Part shown: positions 18,310 through 26,024 of the stretch, piece after piece | How the letters are laid out: every line of letters starts with the position of its first letter | Numbering within the stretch: position 1 is the stretch's first letter | NCBI RefSeq assembly: GCF_007421815.1 | Contig: NZ_VLNT01000005.1 | Coordinates: forward strand, 24,147-88,146 | DNA length: 64,000 nucleotides | Direction of reading: 5' to 3' | From: Aeromicrobium piscarium | Lineage (GTDB): Bacteria; Actinomycetota; Actinomycetes; Propionibacteriales; Nocardioidaceae | Program-made: the position numbers and the translations under genes | The notes under the pieces: generated by a model | Seen by the model: the letters and a program-made list of their open reading frames with translations, nothing else | Database searches by the model: none | What the model was told of the DNA's origin: nothing

Positions 18310-18990
18310 CTATCCGAAACCGACAGTGACTCCGCGAAAGGCGTAGAACGGCTCGAAGCGCTCCGGGGCCAGCAGCGCCCGACGCGAATCCGGGGTGTGT
18401 CCCGACGGGTTGCGCAGATGGATGCTCTCGCCGTCGTAGCCGATCGCCAAGGCGAGGTGACCGCCGCGGCCCGGCGAGGGGTTCTCCGGGCGCCGGATCT
18501 CCTTGTGCACCGAGACGATGCCCATCCGACCGCGCGCCAACCCATGAAGGAGTTCATCGACGCTCAGCTGCGGATGGACGACAGCATCGAGACCGAAGCG
18601 GTCGCAGACATAGGCGACGAAGGGCCCATAGACCATCCCGTGCACCCCGTCATCGTCCGTGAGCTCGTACGCGCCACATGCGAGACCATCCCGCATGAGC
18701 TGCCCGAGGCTGGGCACGTCATCGCCGCGATGGCGCAGGATCATCTGCAGACAGGTCATCCCACACGCGCGACGCGACCAGAAGGCGTATTCCTGGGCCG
18801 TGCGCGCGCCCCACTCCTGCCACCGCGGGTCCTCCGCGGGGTCGAGTCCTCGATAGACGATCGCTTCGATGAGTTCGGGCGACTGGAACTGCGTGATCGC
18901 CGGAACCGGCTCGTGCACTCCCCCGATCGGCACGTCCGAGAATCCCGCGCACCGAGGGCATCCCATCGGGGCGGACGAGGACGGCTCCAT
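18310..18990 (-). CDS. C39-like (papain-fold) peptidase family protein
   Basis: A 226-residue cytoplasmic protein with papain-fold landmarks. The probable catalytic Cys is in RRACGMTCLQMILRH near residue 75, the His in GRGGHLALAIGYDGE near residue 180, and the Asn/Asp in IHLRNPSGH shortly after. The N-terminus has a CPRC pair (MGCPRCAGF) that may bind a metal. It lacks an ABC transporter domain and there is no precursor peptide gene beside it, so it is unlikely to be a bacteriocin-exporting C39 protease. The substrate is unknown. Confidence 0.75.
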   Translation of the reverse strand: MEPSSSAPMGCPRCAGFSDVPIGGVHEPVPAITQFQSPELIEAIVYRGLDPAEDPRWQEWGARTAQEYAFWSRRACGMTCLQMILRHRGDDVPSLGQLMRDGLACGAYELTDDDGVHGMVYGPFVAYVCDRFGLDAVVHPQLSVDELLHGLARGRMGIVSVHKEIRRPENPSPGRGGHLALAIGYDGESIHLRNPSGHTPDSRRALLAPERFEPFYAFRGVTVGFG

Positions 18991-19147
18991 CCTCGAACCC
19001 TGTCATGGTCACCGACGCTCTCGTGGTCCGGCCCGATGCGGCTCCGTGTTCGAGACGGCAACCGCACGCGCTCAGGCACGCCGCCCTGGCCCATGTCACG
19101 GCGTCCTGGTCGGATATGGCAGAATGAACCCGCTGCCTCGGCAGCGC

Positions 19148-19221
19148 GCGGAAGTAGCTCAATTGGCTAGAGTCTCTGCCTTCCAAGCAGAATGTTGCGG
19201 GTTCGAGTCCCGTCTTCCGCT
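19148..19221 (+). tRNA. tRNA-Gly (anticodon UCC)
   Basis: A complete 74-base cloverleaf: acceptor GCGGAAG paired with CTTCCGC, D-arm AGCTCAATTGGCTAGAGT, anticodon arm TCTGCCTTCCAAGCAGA with anticodon TCC, and T-arm GCGGGTTCGAGTCCCGT. CCA is not encoded. Confidence 0.95.
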
Positions 19222-19228
19222 CCGCCTC

Positions 19229-19255
19229 CCCCCGTTCGGCACCGCCGAGCGGGGG
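19229..19255 (+). terminator. Terminator after tRNA-Gly
   Basis: CCCCCGTTCGGC pairs with GCCGAGCGGGGG through one G-U pair around a 3-base loop, seven bases beyond the tRNA end, and is followed by TT. Confidence 0.75.
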
Positions 19256-19322
19256 TTCGTCATGTCAGGAGTCCACGCGAGCCATCCGGTTTCCCCGCCA
19301 CGTCAACGCAGGACGACGGCGC

Positions 19323-19730
19323 TCACGACCAGGTGAGAGCGTTCCCGGCGCGGTAGACGGTAACCGCGATCGGCGGCTCGATCGCGAAGGTGACCCCACC
19401 GTCTCGCGCTTGGGCCAGGGCCGCGTCGCGGTCCGCCACCGGCAGCCGCGGCGCGTGGAAGACATGCGCGAACCCGACGACGCGCCTGGCCACGCGCACC
19501 GGCAGGTGGCGTGAGCTAGTGGTCGTCGAGAAGGTCTCGTCGTCGCCGTGCTCGATGTGCAGCGTCACCGTCGTGGGATGCGGATCGGCACGGGCGATCG
19601 GCTTGGGGTTGATCACCACCGTCGCGGCCACGATCCGGCCCAGTGCAGCTCCCTCGGCCCGAGCCCGCACCCGCCAGGAGCGACCCCAGTTGGTCCAGGC
19701 GATCGCCACCATGGCCACCGCGGCGAACAC
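19323..19730 (-). CDS. Hypothetical protein with N-terminal membrane segment
   Basis: From GTG 19730 the frame gives 135 residues: a hydrophobic start (MFAAVAMVAIAWTNWG), a basic linker and a soluble beta-rich domain ending AVTVYRAGNALTWS. The frame stays open upstream to 19802 and reads LEIKLLVPTVFAAVAMVAIA, a fuller membrane helix with no start codon. The true start may therefore lie in another frame upstream (see the 19948 ORF). No family was recognised. Confidence 0.55.
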   Translation of the reverse strand: MFAAVAMVAIAWTNWGRSWRVRARAEGAALGRIVAATVVINPKPIARADPHPTTVTLHIEHGDDETFSTTTSSRHLPVRVARRVVGFAHVFHAPRLPVADRDAALAQARDGGVTFAIEPPIAVTVYRAGNALTWS

Positions 19731-19948
19731 CGTGGGGACGAGCAGCTTGATCTCCAGGTGACTCCGGTGCAGCGCGGGCGAGGACGGTGTGGATGCCAGT
19801 CAACACCACGCCGGATCATCGGGTCGCACCGAGGGGACGGCGTCTTAGGAGAGCGTCGGTTCTCGCGCCGGTAACGCAGCACCAGGACGAGCAACGCCAT
19901 GAGGTTGACTGACAGCAAGACGGCCAGTCCCACCAGCACGATCGTCAT
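19613..19948 (-). CDS. Short membrane ORF, possibly the 5' part of the downstream gene
   Basis: ATG 19948 has an excellent ribosome site (GGGAGGGAG) and encodes a convincing membrane helix (MTIVLVGLAVLLSVNLMALL, then VLVLRYRREN). After about residue 40 the frame becomes Arg/Pro/Trp-rich and overlaps the other gene out of frame, so the later part is probably not translated as written. A +/-1 shift between about 19760 and 19802 would join it to the 135-residue protein as a two-helix membrane protein. Confidence 0.4.
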   Translation of the reverse strand: MTIVLVGLAVLLSVNLMALLVLVLRYRRENRRSPKTPSPRCDPMIRRGVDWHPHRPRPRCTGVTWRSSCSSPRCSPRWPWWRSPGPTGVAPGGCGLGPRELHWAGSWPRRW

Positions 19949-20101
19949 GGCTCCCTCCCTCGGCCTCCCTCGACGCCGGCTCCGACGATGCCACAGCAGG
20001 CGCCACCTACTCGCTCAAGACGGCACATCTCACCCGCAGATTCACCCCGTCACCGCGCGGCTGCTTGTGCCCGCGGCCGATCGCTGCCACGCTGCGGAGT
20101 C

Positions 20102-20494
20102 ATGTCCGACCCCTCCGCCCCGGCGCCGACCGGCTTCATCGAGCTGACCCTGCAAGGGTCGGCGGTCACCGCCACCCCGGTCACGCCTTCGGTGCGCGTC
20201 AACGGGTATCCGATGCGCGTCGCCTACGGCGCCAACCGGCTGGCGATGCCCCCGGGACGCGCCTTCATCGAGATCGACTGCCAGTGGATGCTCACCTACG
20301 GCAAGGCCAGTATCGACGTCGAGGTCCCCGCGCACGGCTCCGTTCCGGTGTTCTATGCCCCGCCGTACCACCAGTTCTCGCGTGGGGCGATCGGCACCGA
20401 GCCACAGAAGCGTCCCGGCCTCGCCGGCGTCTTCGGCATCATCGGCGGGATCGTCCTCGTGCTCACTCTCCTGGTGCTGATCGCGGTCCTCTGA
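20102..20494 (+). CDS. Hypothetical C-terminally anchored protein
   Basis: A 130-residue protein starting at ATG 20102 (MSDPSAPAPTGFIELTLQGS). The soluble part is beta-rich with VRVNGYPMRVAYGANRLAMP, which could form a small PEGA-like sandwich, and the C-terminus is one membrane helix (GVFGIIGGIVLVLTLLVLIA). It converges with the SpoIIE-type phosphatase gene 9 bases away. Similar small proteins are common in Mycobacteriales, but I cannot assign a role. Confidence 0.75.
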   Translation: MSDPSAPAPTGFIELTLQGSAVTATPVTPSVRVNGYPMRVAYGANRLAMPPGRAFIEIDCQWMLTYGKASIDVEVPAHGSVPVFYAPPYHQFSRGAIGTEPQKRPGLAGVFGIIGGIVLVLTLLVLIAVL

Positions 20495-20503
20495 CGCGAG
20501 GGA

Positions 20504-21523
20504 TCAGCGCGCGGACAGACGTTCGACCATGAGCAGCGCTCGATCGTCGTCGCGAGTCGGCACGCGATCGAGCACACGTCCCGCGGCTCCCGGGAAGCCT
20601 TGGCGGATGGCCTCGCGCGCGGTGTCCTGAAGCCAGGCGATCCCACCCGCGATATCGCGATGACGTGTCTCGACCACGCCATCGGTGTACAGCATCAGCG
20701 CCTCACCCGGCTCGAGCACGCCCTCGCTCGGTGAGAACTCCGGTCGAGACGTGACCCCGAGCGCCATGCCGGTCGCCTCGTCCACGCGCCAGAGATTGGT
20801 GCGCGAGCACCACCGCAGCGCGGGCGGATGTCCCGCATTGACGATCGAGTAGCGGCCCGTCGCCAGGTCGATGATGACGTAGGCGGCCGTCGCGAAGCCG
20901 TCGTTCCAGCGCTGCCGCAGCAGATAGTCGTTCGCCGCGGCCACGAGCCCCAGCGGCGGAAGGGACCCGATGAGCCCACCGAGGGCACCGGCCACCTGCA
21001 GCGACTTGGTGCCCGCCTCGACCCCCTTGCCCCAGAGGTCGACGAGGATCAGCTCCAGCCGACGTCCGTCCGGCGACAGATCGGCGACCACGAAGTCGCC
21101 GGCATAGCTGGTGCCTCCCGCCGAGCGGATCTGCTGCTCTGCGCGCCACCCCGCCGGCAACTCCGGCACATGGCCCTGGGCGAGGAGCCGGTCACGCAAC
21201 TCGGCCAGCATGTGCTGACCCAACGGAGCGGGCAGCTCACTGCGGTTGATCCGCGCCATGTACAGCTGCAGGAGAGCGACCAGGACGACGATCGCCACCG
21301 TCGCGATCCGTCCGGTGGCGAAGCCCGAACGCTCCGTCTCCATCGCCGCCGCCGCGAAGGCTCCGATGAGCGCCACCGCCGTGAGCGTGGCGAGCGGCTT
21401 CCACCTGAGCAGGAGCCCGCCGACCACGATCGGCACGAGGAAGGAGACCGCCGGGAAGATGTGATACCAGGCGACCGATGCGAAGAAGATCAACACAGTC
21501 GCCGCGATGAGCAGCGAGAGCAC
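20504..21523 (-). CDS. Membrane PP2C/SpoIIE-family serine phosphatase
   Basis: A 339-residue protein. The first 90 residues contain about three membrane helices (LLIAATVLIFFASVAWYHIF onward). The SpoIIE domain follows with GGTSYAGDFVVADLSPDGRR carrying the metal-binding Asp, DLWGKGVEAGTKSLQVAGAL, IVNAGHPPALRW, LMLYTDGVVETR and the final DDDRALLMVERL Asp. Such enzymes usually dephosphorylate anti-sigma-factor antagonists; no partner lies nearby. GTG 21523 is the first usable start, but the frame continues open upstream to a TGA at about 21600 with plausible codons, so the N-terminus is uncertain. Confidence 0.85.
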   Translation of the reverse strand: MLSLLIAATVLIFFASVAWYHIFPAVSFLVPIVVGGLLLRWKPLATLTAVALIGAFAAAAMETERSGFATGRIATVAIVVLVALLQLYMARINRSELPAPLGQHMLAELRDRLLAQGHVPELPAGWRAEQQIRSAGGTSYAGDFVVADLSPDGRRLELILVDLWGKGVEAGTKSLQVAGALGGLIGSLPPLGLVAAANDYLLRQRWNDGFATAAYVIIDLATGRYSIVNAGHPPALRWCSRTNLWRVDEATGMALGVTSRPEFSPSEGVLEPGEALMLYTDGVVETRHRDIAGGIAWLQDTAREAIRQGFPGAAGRVLDRVPTRDDDRALLMVERLSAR

Positions 21524-21663
21524 TCCCGACTGGCCCTGCGCGCTACCGACGCGCCAGGCGGCGATGCGGTCGTCGGCGTGACGCAGCGACGCCCGTCAGG
21601 TCCCCTCGATCTTGCCCACGCACGAACTCTAGCGTCCGTATCGTCCTCGTGGACGTGCTCGGA

Positions 21664-22323
21664 TCAACGGGACCAGCGATCGAGGTCAGCCGAGAGCTCG
21701 GAGAAGATCGCCTCGTTGAGACCGAAGACGACCTTGACCTCGTCGAGAATGCGCTGCTGCTCCGCACTGTCGAGAGACAGCGCATCGAGCCGCGCCCGGT
21801 AGGCGTCCTTATAGGGCTTGGGCTTGGGGATCTCATCGAAGGCGTAGAACTCCACGCCCGCAGTGGTCTCCAACTCGTAGGCGCGTCCCAGGATGCGGCC
21901 GATGGCCTGGCCGCCCGAGAGGTCACCGAGGTAACGCGTGTAGTGGTGCGCCACGAAGAGACCGCCCCAGCTCGCCGACGCCTCGACGCGCTCGACATAG
22001 CGCTCCGTCGCCGGGGACTCGACCACGATCTCGCGCCAGCCGGCCCCGGCCCAATGGTCCAGGTCGGCCGCGAGGGAGACGCTGCGCTCGAGCGCCGGGT
22101 CGATCACGGCACTCGCGATCGGGTCGTCCGCAAGCCGGCGCGCGACCGACTCGAGGGCCGCGTAGACGCGCTGGAGACGCAGCAGGTAGGCGGTGTAGCC
22201 CTCCGGGCTGATCCGTCCCTCCAACATGACCGACATGAAGGACGATCCCTCGGCCGAGGTGTGTTCGGCCTTCGATCCGTCGCGCAACAGGGTCGACAGC
22301 GATTCGGTCGCGGTGAGGGTCAT
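21664..22323 (-). CDS. hmuO: Heme oxygenase (biliverdin-producing)
   Basis: A 219-residue soluble heme oxygenase cleaving heme to biliverdin, CO and Fe2+ for iron acquisition. The proximal heme ligand is His21 in GSKAEHTSAEGSSFM, and the distal-helix Gly motif is YLGDLSGGQAIGRILGRAY near residue 135. The length fits HmuO of corynebacteria. ATG 22323 has GGAG five bases ahead. The upstream region has a TTGACA -35, palindromes and a DtxR/IdeR-like box, so iron control is likely. A TetR gene immediately upstream may be a second regulator. Confidence 0.95.
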   Translation of the reverse strand: MTLTATESLSTLLRDGSKAEHTSAEGSSFMSVMLEGRISPEGYTAYLLRLQRVYAALESVARRLADDPIASAVIDPALERSVSLAADLDHWAGAGWREIVVESPATERYVERVEASASWGGLFVAHHYTRYLGDLSGGQAIGRILGRAYELETTAGVEFYAFDEIPKPKPYKDAYRARLDALSLDSAEQQRILDEVKVVFGLNEAIFSELSADLDRWSR

Positions 22324-22364
22324 GGCGTCTCCGGAGTCCTCGAAAGATTAACTGACACTACGTC

Positions 22365-22392
22365 ATATTAATCTGACATTCCGTCATGTCAA
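22365..22392 (-). promoter_or_regulatory. hmuO promoter with overlapping palindrome
   Basis: On the minus strand a perfect -35 TTGACA (22392-22387) is 16 bases from a -10 TAATAT (22370-22365), placing the start about 35 bases before the hmuO ATG. A palindrome, TGACAT-N6-ATGTCA, covers the -35 and spacer, and other TGACA/GTCA half-sites surround it; these may be the operator for the adjacent TetR protein. Confidence 0.65.
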
Positions 22393-22424
22393 TAGCGACA
22401 GCATGTCAGCTTATGCGACGATTG

Positions 22425-22443
22425 TATGGTATGCCTAACCTCA
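22425..22443. promoter_or_regulatory. DtxR/IdeR-like iron box upstream of hmuO
   Basis: TATGGTATGCCTAACCTCA matches the 19-bp DtxR/IdeR consensus TTAGGTTAGCCTAACCTAA at 14 positions, including the whole GCCTAACCT half. It lies about 33 bases upstream of the hmuO -35, further than a simple repressor site would be. Confidence 0.5.
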
Positions 22444-22462
22444 GCACCAGACCCGCGGCCGC

Positions 22463-23029
22463 TCAGCGGACGCCGACGGCACGCAGCACGAAGGAGGCCG
22501 CTGCGTCGGCCTCGACCGCGGGACCCACCTGGAGGGTCGCGTGGATGAGCGCGATGGTGGTATCGACGTCCTCCACCTGGAAAACCCCCGCGGCCATCCC
22601 CTGGTGCAGCAGCGCGCGCACCGCCCGCTCCACGAGCCGCACATGCTTGCGGATCTCCACCATCGAATCGGCAGAGAGCACGCCGTAGAGCGCCGGTCCG
22701 AGACCGAAATGCAAGGACTGGCGCATCCGCAGGTGATGCTCGACGTAGATGCGCAGTCCGGCTACCGGGTCCTCCACGCCATCGAGCGCATCGTCGAGCT
22801 CCTCGAGATAGCGATCGGTCTCATCGGCCGCGAAGGCCAGGACGATCGACTCCTTGTCGGGGAAGTGGTTGTAGATCGCCGTCCGGCTCACTCCGGCCGC
22901 GCTCGCGATCTCCGCCAGAGTCACCTGATCGTAGGGACGATCGGCCACCAGCTCGGCAAAGGCCTCGAAGACCTGTCGGCGCACGCGAGCACGGTGCTCC
23001 GTGAGGGTACGTCCCTGGATCTTCGGCAT
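22463..23029 (-). CDS. TetR-family regulator
   Basis: A 188-residue TetR protein. The N-terminal helix-turn-helix includes VTLAEIASAAGVSRTAIYNHFPDKESIVLAF at about residues 36-66 and the rest is the helical ligand and dimer domain. It is transcribed toward hmuO, 139 bases ahead of it. It starts 10 bases before the stop of the Nei-type gene on the same strand. Control of hmuO is inferred from proximity and the palindromes between the genes; the ligand could be heme or a degradation product, but nothing in the sequence shows this. Confidence 0.88.
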   Translation of the reverse strand: MPKIQGRTLTEHRARVRRQVFEAFAELVADRPYDQVTLAEIASAAGVSRTAIYNHFPDKESIVLAFAADETDRYLEELDDALDGVEDPVAGLRIYVEHHLRMRQSLHFGLGPALYGVLSADSMVEIRKHVRLVERAVRALLHQGMAAGVFQVEDVDTTIALIHATLQVGPAVEADAAASFVLRAVGVR

Positions 23030-23038
23030 GCTGGCAAT

Positions 23039-23860
23039 CTACCGCGCGCCATCGCCGGAAGGCTGACACCTCGGACACCAGAACAGGTTCCGGGCCCCCA
23101 CCACTCGGGTGAGCACCGGCTCGCCGCAGATCCAGCACGGCTGGCCGTCGCGTCGATAGACGTAGACCTCGCCACCGTGATCGTCCTGGCGCGGCGGGCG
23201 GCCCATCGCCTCCGGCTCGTGCTCGGGCCGCACCGTGTCGATCCGGCCGGTCCGCACCCCCTCGCGCATGAGCAGCACGAGATCGGCCCAGATCGCCTCG
23301 AGAGCAAGTACCGAGAGCGACCGTCCCGGGGTGAGCGGGTCGATGCCGTGGCGGAAGAGGACCTCGGCCCGGTAGACATTGCCGACGCCCGCGATGACCG
23401 ACTGGTCCATCAGCAGCGTCGCGATCGCCGCCCGCGACCGCAGCACCCGGGCCACGAAGGCGTCCCGATCGGCGTCACCGCGCAGCGGATCGGGGCCGAG
23501 GCGATCGAGGATCACCGCGACCTCGTCCGGGGTGAGCGCCTTACACGCGGTGGGACCGCGCAGATCGGCGGTCGTGCTGCCGTCGCTGAGCCTCCAGCGC
23601 ACCTGGCCGGTGACCATCGGCACGCCGGGAGCGAAGCGGAAGGATCCGTAGAGGCCCAGATGGACGTGCACCTGTTCGGCGACCCCGACGAAACCGACGA
23701 AGAGGTGCTTGCCCCACGCCTCGGCGTGATCCAGGGTCCGGTCGTCCAGCATCGCGGCCCCCACGAAACGCCCCTGTGGCGACCCGGAGGCGATCACCCG
23801 GCTCCCGAAGGCGGCGGTCAGCTCTCCGGCGAGGCGATGGAGGGTGTGCCCCTCAGGCAA
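23039..23860 (-). CDS. Fpg/Nei-family DNA glycosylase (Nei2-like)
   Basis: Base-excision repair glycosylase/AP lyase for oxidised pyrimidines. Starting at TTG 23860 the protein begins M-PEGHTLHRLAGEL, so after Met removal Pro is the N-terminal nucleophile as the family requires, followed by the catalytic Glu. The helix-2-turn-helix block is LMDQSVIAGVGNVYRAEVLF and the C-terminus is a complete zinc finger: CWICG, sixteen residues, CPRC. The TTG start overlaps the rpiB stop by eight bases and has AGGAG upstream within rpiB. The frame continues through rpiB antiparallel codons, which are not used. It corresponds to the mycobacterial Rv2464c position. Confidence 0.92.
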   Translation of the reverse strand: MPEGHTLHRLAGELTAAFGSRVIASGSPQGRFVGAAMLDDRTLDHAEAWGKHLFVGFVGVAEQVHVHLGLYGSFRFAPGVPMVTGQVRWRLSDGSTTADLRGPTACKALTPDEVAVILDRLGPDPLRGDADRDAFVARVLRSRAAIATLLMDQSVIAGVGNVYRAEVLFRHGIDPLTPGRSLSVLALEAIWADLVLLMREGVRTGRIDTVRPEHEPEAMGRPPRQDDHGGEVYVYRRDGQPCWICGEPVLTRVVGARNLFWCPRCQPSGDGAR

Positions 23861-24311
23861 ACGAGCCCGTCTCCTCGTAGCGCGCGAGCAGGTCGATACG
23901 CCGTTGGTGCCGGTCGGCCTCGCTCCACGGGGTCGCGAGGAAGGCGGCGACGATGGCCTCGACCTCCTCGACGCTATGCTGCCGAGCTCCGATGCCGATG
24001 ATCTGCGCGTTGTTGTGCTGGCGTGCCAGCTCGGCCGTCTCCACGCTCCAGGCGAGGGCCGCGCGGGCACCCTTGACCTTGTTGGCGGCGATCTGCTCGC
24101 CATTGCCCGATCCCCCGATGACGAGGCCGAGCGACCCCGGCTCGGCCACGGTGGCTTCGGCGGCCGCCACGCAGAAGGGCGGGTAGTCGTCGTCCGCATC
24201 GTAGGCGAAGGCGCCGTGGTCCACCGGCTCGTGACCGTGCTCGGTCAGCCAGGCGATCAGATGGGTCTTGAGCTCGAAGCCGGCGTGATCCGCCGCGACA
24301 TGAACGCGCAT
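23853..24311 (-). CDS. rpiB: Ribose-5-phosphate isomerase B
   Basis: A 152-residue RpiB/LacAB enzyme interconverting ribose 5-phosphate and ribulose 5-phosphate in the pentose phosphate pathway. MRVHVAADHAGFELK provides the phosphate-binding and acidic residues at the N-terminus. The signature GGSGNGEQIAANKVKGARAA near residue 68 contains the catalytic Glu found in place of Cys in actinobacterial enzymes. HNNAQIIGIGAR follows. It is translationally coupled to the downstream glycosylase by an 8-base overlap, an arrangement also seen in mycobacteria. Confidence 0.95.
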   Translation of the reverse strand: MRVHVAADHAGFELKTHLIAWLTEHGHEPVDHGAFAYDADDDYPPFCVAAAEATVAEPGSLGLVIGGSGNGEQIAANKVKGARAALAWSVETAELARQHNNAQIIGIGARQHSVEEVEAIVAAFLATPWSEADRHQRRIDLLARYEETGSFA

Positions 24312-24348
24312 GGGCCCAGTATCCCAACCCGCCCTCCGACCGAGGCAG

Positions 24349-25239
24349 TCACCCGTTGAGTGTGGCGGCGGCGTCGAGCACTGCGCCCGCCATGACGACG
24401 AGGTCCTGCGCGGAGTCGAAGGTATGGGGCTGGCGCCAGAAGGAATGCACCATTCCCTGGGCTCGCCAGCCGGTCGCCCGCACGCCGGCCTCCGCCAGAC
24501 GCGTGACGTAGGCCTCGCCCTGGTCGCGCAAGGCGTCGTGCTCCGCCGTGACGACCATCGCGGGTGGGAGACGCCCCGGCTCGGGTGCCCGGAGCACAGC
24601 CACCTCGGGATGGTCGAAGGCTCCCTCGGCGTACGCACTCCACATCCATCTCATGGAGGCCGCATCGAGCGCGGCGTTGTCATCGTCCGGGTCCAGCTCC
24701 ACACGCGGGTCGGTGGCCGGGTACAGCAACAGCTGGAAGTCCAGGAGCGTGGGATCGCGCACACAGGCCCCCGCCACGAGATTGCCGCCGGCCGAGTCCC
24801 CGATGCCGGGCAGGAAGGAGGCATCCACGTCGTGCCCCGAGGCCTCCCGTCGCAGCCACCGTGCCGCGGTGACTACGTCGTCCAGCGGAGCGGGATACGG
24901 GTGCTCGGGAGCCCGGCGATAGTCCACCGCGAGCAGCGCCCACCCGGTCGTGGAGGCGAGATAGCGACAGAACGCATCATGGGTCTCCAGATCGTGCATG
25001 ACCCATCCCCCGCCATGCACGTACAGCGCGACCGGCGCACCGCCGCGCGGACGGTAGAGACGGACCGGCACGCCATCGGCGTCGAGATCATCGACATGGT
25101 CGATGCGCACACTCTCGGACCGGGCGGCGAGAGCGGCCTCACGTGCCTGTCGGCGCTGCTCCACGAGGTCGATCTCGGCCGGGTCGGTCGGCTCGCCCAG
25201 CTCGGAGAGCATCCGGCGGGCTTGGGGGTGCAGGGCCAT
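24349..25239 (-). CDS. HSL-family alpha/beta-hydrolase (esterase)
   Basis: A 296-residue hormone-sensitive-lipase-type esterase. The oxyanion-hole motif HGGG is in LYVHGGGWVMHD near residue 75, the nucleophile elbow is GIGDSAGGNLVAGA near residue 148, the acid residue is in AEHDALRDQGEAY, and the His is in GMVHSFWRQ. No signal peptide is present. Mycobacterial Lip proteins have the same layout; the natural ester is unknown. It is 37 bases upstream of rpiB and possibly co-transcribed with it. Confidence 0.9.
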   Translation of the reverse strand: MALHPQARRMLSELGEPTDPAEIDLVEQRRQAREAALAARSESVRIDHVDDLDADGVPVRLYRPRGGAPVALYVHGGGWVMHDLETHDAFCRYLASTTGWALLAVDYRRAPEHPYPAPLDDVVTAARWLRREASGHDVDASFLPGIGDSAGGNLVAGACVRDPTLLDFQLLLYPATDPRVELDPDDDNAALDAASMRWMWSAYAEGAFDHPEVAVLRAPEPGRLPPAMVVTAEHDALRDQGEAYVTRLAEAGVRATGWRAQGMVHSFWRQPHTFDSAQDLVVMAGAVLDAAATLNG

Positions 25240-25271
25240 GGCGCGAGTATCTCAACCATCCGTGACCGTCA

Positions 25272-25401
25272 CCCCCGGTGGAGGTAGGCCATCAACCCCA
25301 TCCGTCCCCGATAACGTTGATCAGCTACCGCCACCGGGGACGAGAGGTTGATGACCTACCTCCACCGGGAGAGGAAGGGTTGACAGGCTACCGCCACCGG
25401 G
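25272..25401. repeat. Cluster of four imperfect 25-bp repeats (family C)
   Basis: Four copies of a unit close to GGTTGATGACCTACC followed by KCCACCGGG lie in 130 bases: one inverted (25272-25299) and three direct (25315-25340, 25345-25370 and 25376-25401). The inverted first copy can pair with the third. A further diverged copy is at 31629-31652. The cluster sits between the esterase and the DsbA-like gene, both leftward. Spacing is too irregular for a CRISPR. Confidence 0.65.
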
Positions 25402-25412
25402 TGCCCGCGGGA

Positions 25413-26024
25413 TCAGTCGAAGATGGGGTCGCGGGTCCGGGTGCGCTTGAGCTCGAAGAAGCCCTCGTAGCCGGCGAGCAGCCGAGCGCCGTCCCAGACC
25501 TTGCCGGCATCCTCGCCCGTGGGCGCGGGGCTCAGGACCGGGCCGAAGAAGGCGACTCCCGCGATCGCGATGACCGGTGTGCCGACCTCCTCGCCCACCA
25601 GCCCGATGCCTTCGGCGTGGGACGCGCGGATCGCGTCGTCGTACTGCGGGTCGTCGGCAGCATCGGCGAGCGACGCGGGCAGGCCGACCTCCTCCAGCGC
25701 CTCGACGAAGACCTCGCGATCGTAGTCGCGACCGCCGGGATGCCGCCGGTTTCCGAGTGCGGTGTAGAGATCGCGCAGGATCTCCGGGCCGGCGTGGTCG
25801 GCGGCCGCCTGGCAGACGCGCACCGGCCCCATCGCGGTCTTGAGCATCTCCCGGTAGTCCTCCGGGATGTCCTTGTCCTCGTTGAGCACGGCGAGGCTCA
25901 TGATGTGGAACCGGGTGTGAACATCGCGCACCTGCTCCACCTCGAGCATCCAGCGCGATGTCATCCACGCCCACGGGCACAGCGGGTCGAACCAGAAATC
26001 CACGGTCTCGCGTTGTTCGGTCAC
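25413..26024 (-). CDS. DsbA-fold protein of the Rv2466c family, single-Cys variant
   Basis: A 203-residue thioredoxin-fold oxidoreductase. The family block FWFDPLCPWAWMTSRW at about residue 10 has the first active-site Cys but Ala where mycobacterial Rv2466c has the resolving Cys (CPWC). Conserved HIMSLAVLNED, GTPVIAIAGVAFFGPVLSPAP and the C-terminal FFELKRTRTRDP are present. The known relative is a mycothiol-linked reductase; a single Cys would favour a monothiol mechanism, as inference. GTG 26024 overlaps the preceding gene's TGA by four bases. Confidence 0.88.
   Translation of the reverse strand: MTEQRETVDFWFDPLCPWAWMTSRWMLEVEQVRDVHTRFHIMSLAVLNEDKDIPEDYREMLKTAMGPVRVCQAAADHAGPEILRDLYTALGNRRHPGGRDYDREVFVEALEEVGLPASLADAADDPQYDDAIRASHAEGIGLVGEEVGTPVIAIAGVAFFGPVLSPAPTGEDAGKVWDGARLLAGYEGFFELKRTRTRDPIFD

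Noticed and set aside
18310..18990. Bacteriocin or RiPP export system based on the C39-like protein
   Set aside because: There is no ABC transporter, membrane domain or precursor peptide nearby, and the next genes are a tRNA and a kinase.
25272..25401. CRISPR-like array
   Set aside because: The units are imperfect, one is inverted, spacers are irregular and there are no cas genes.
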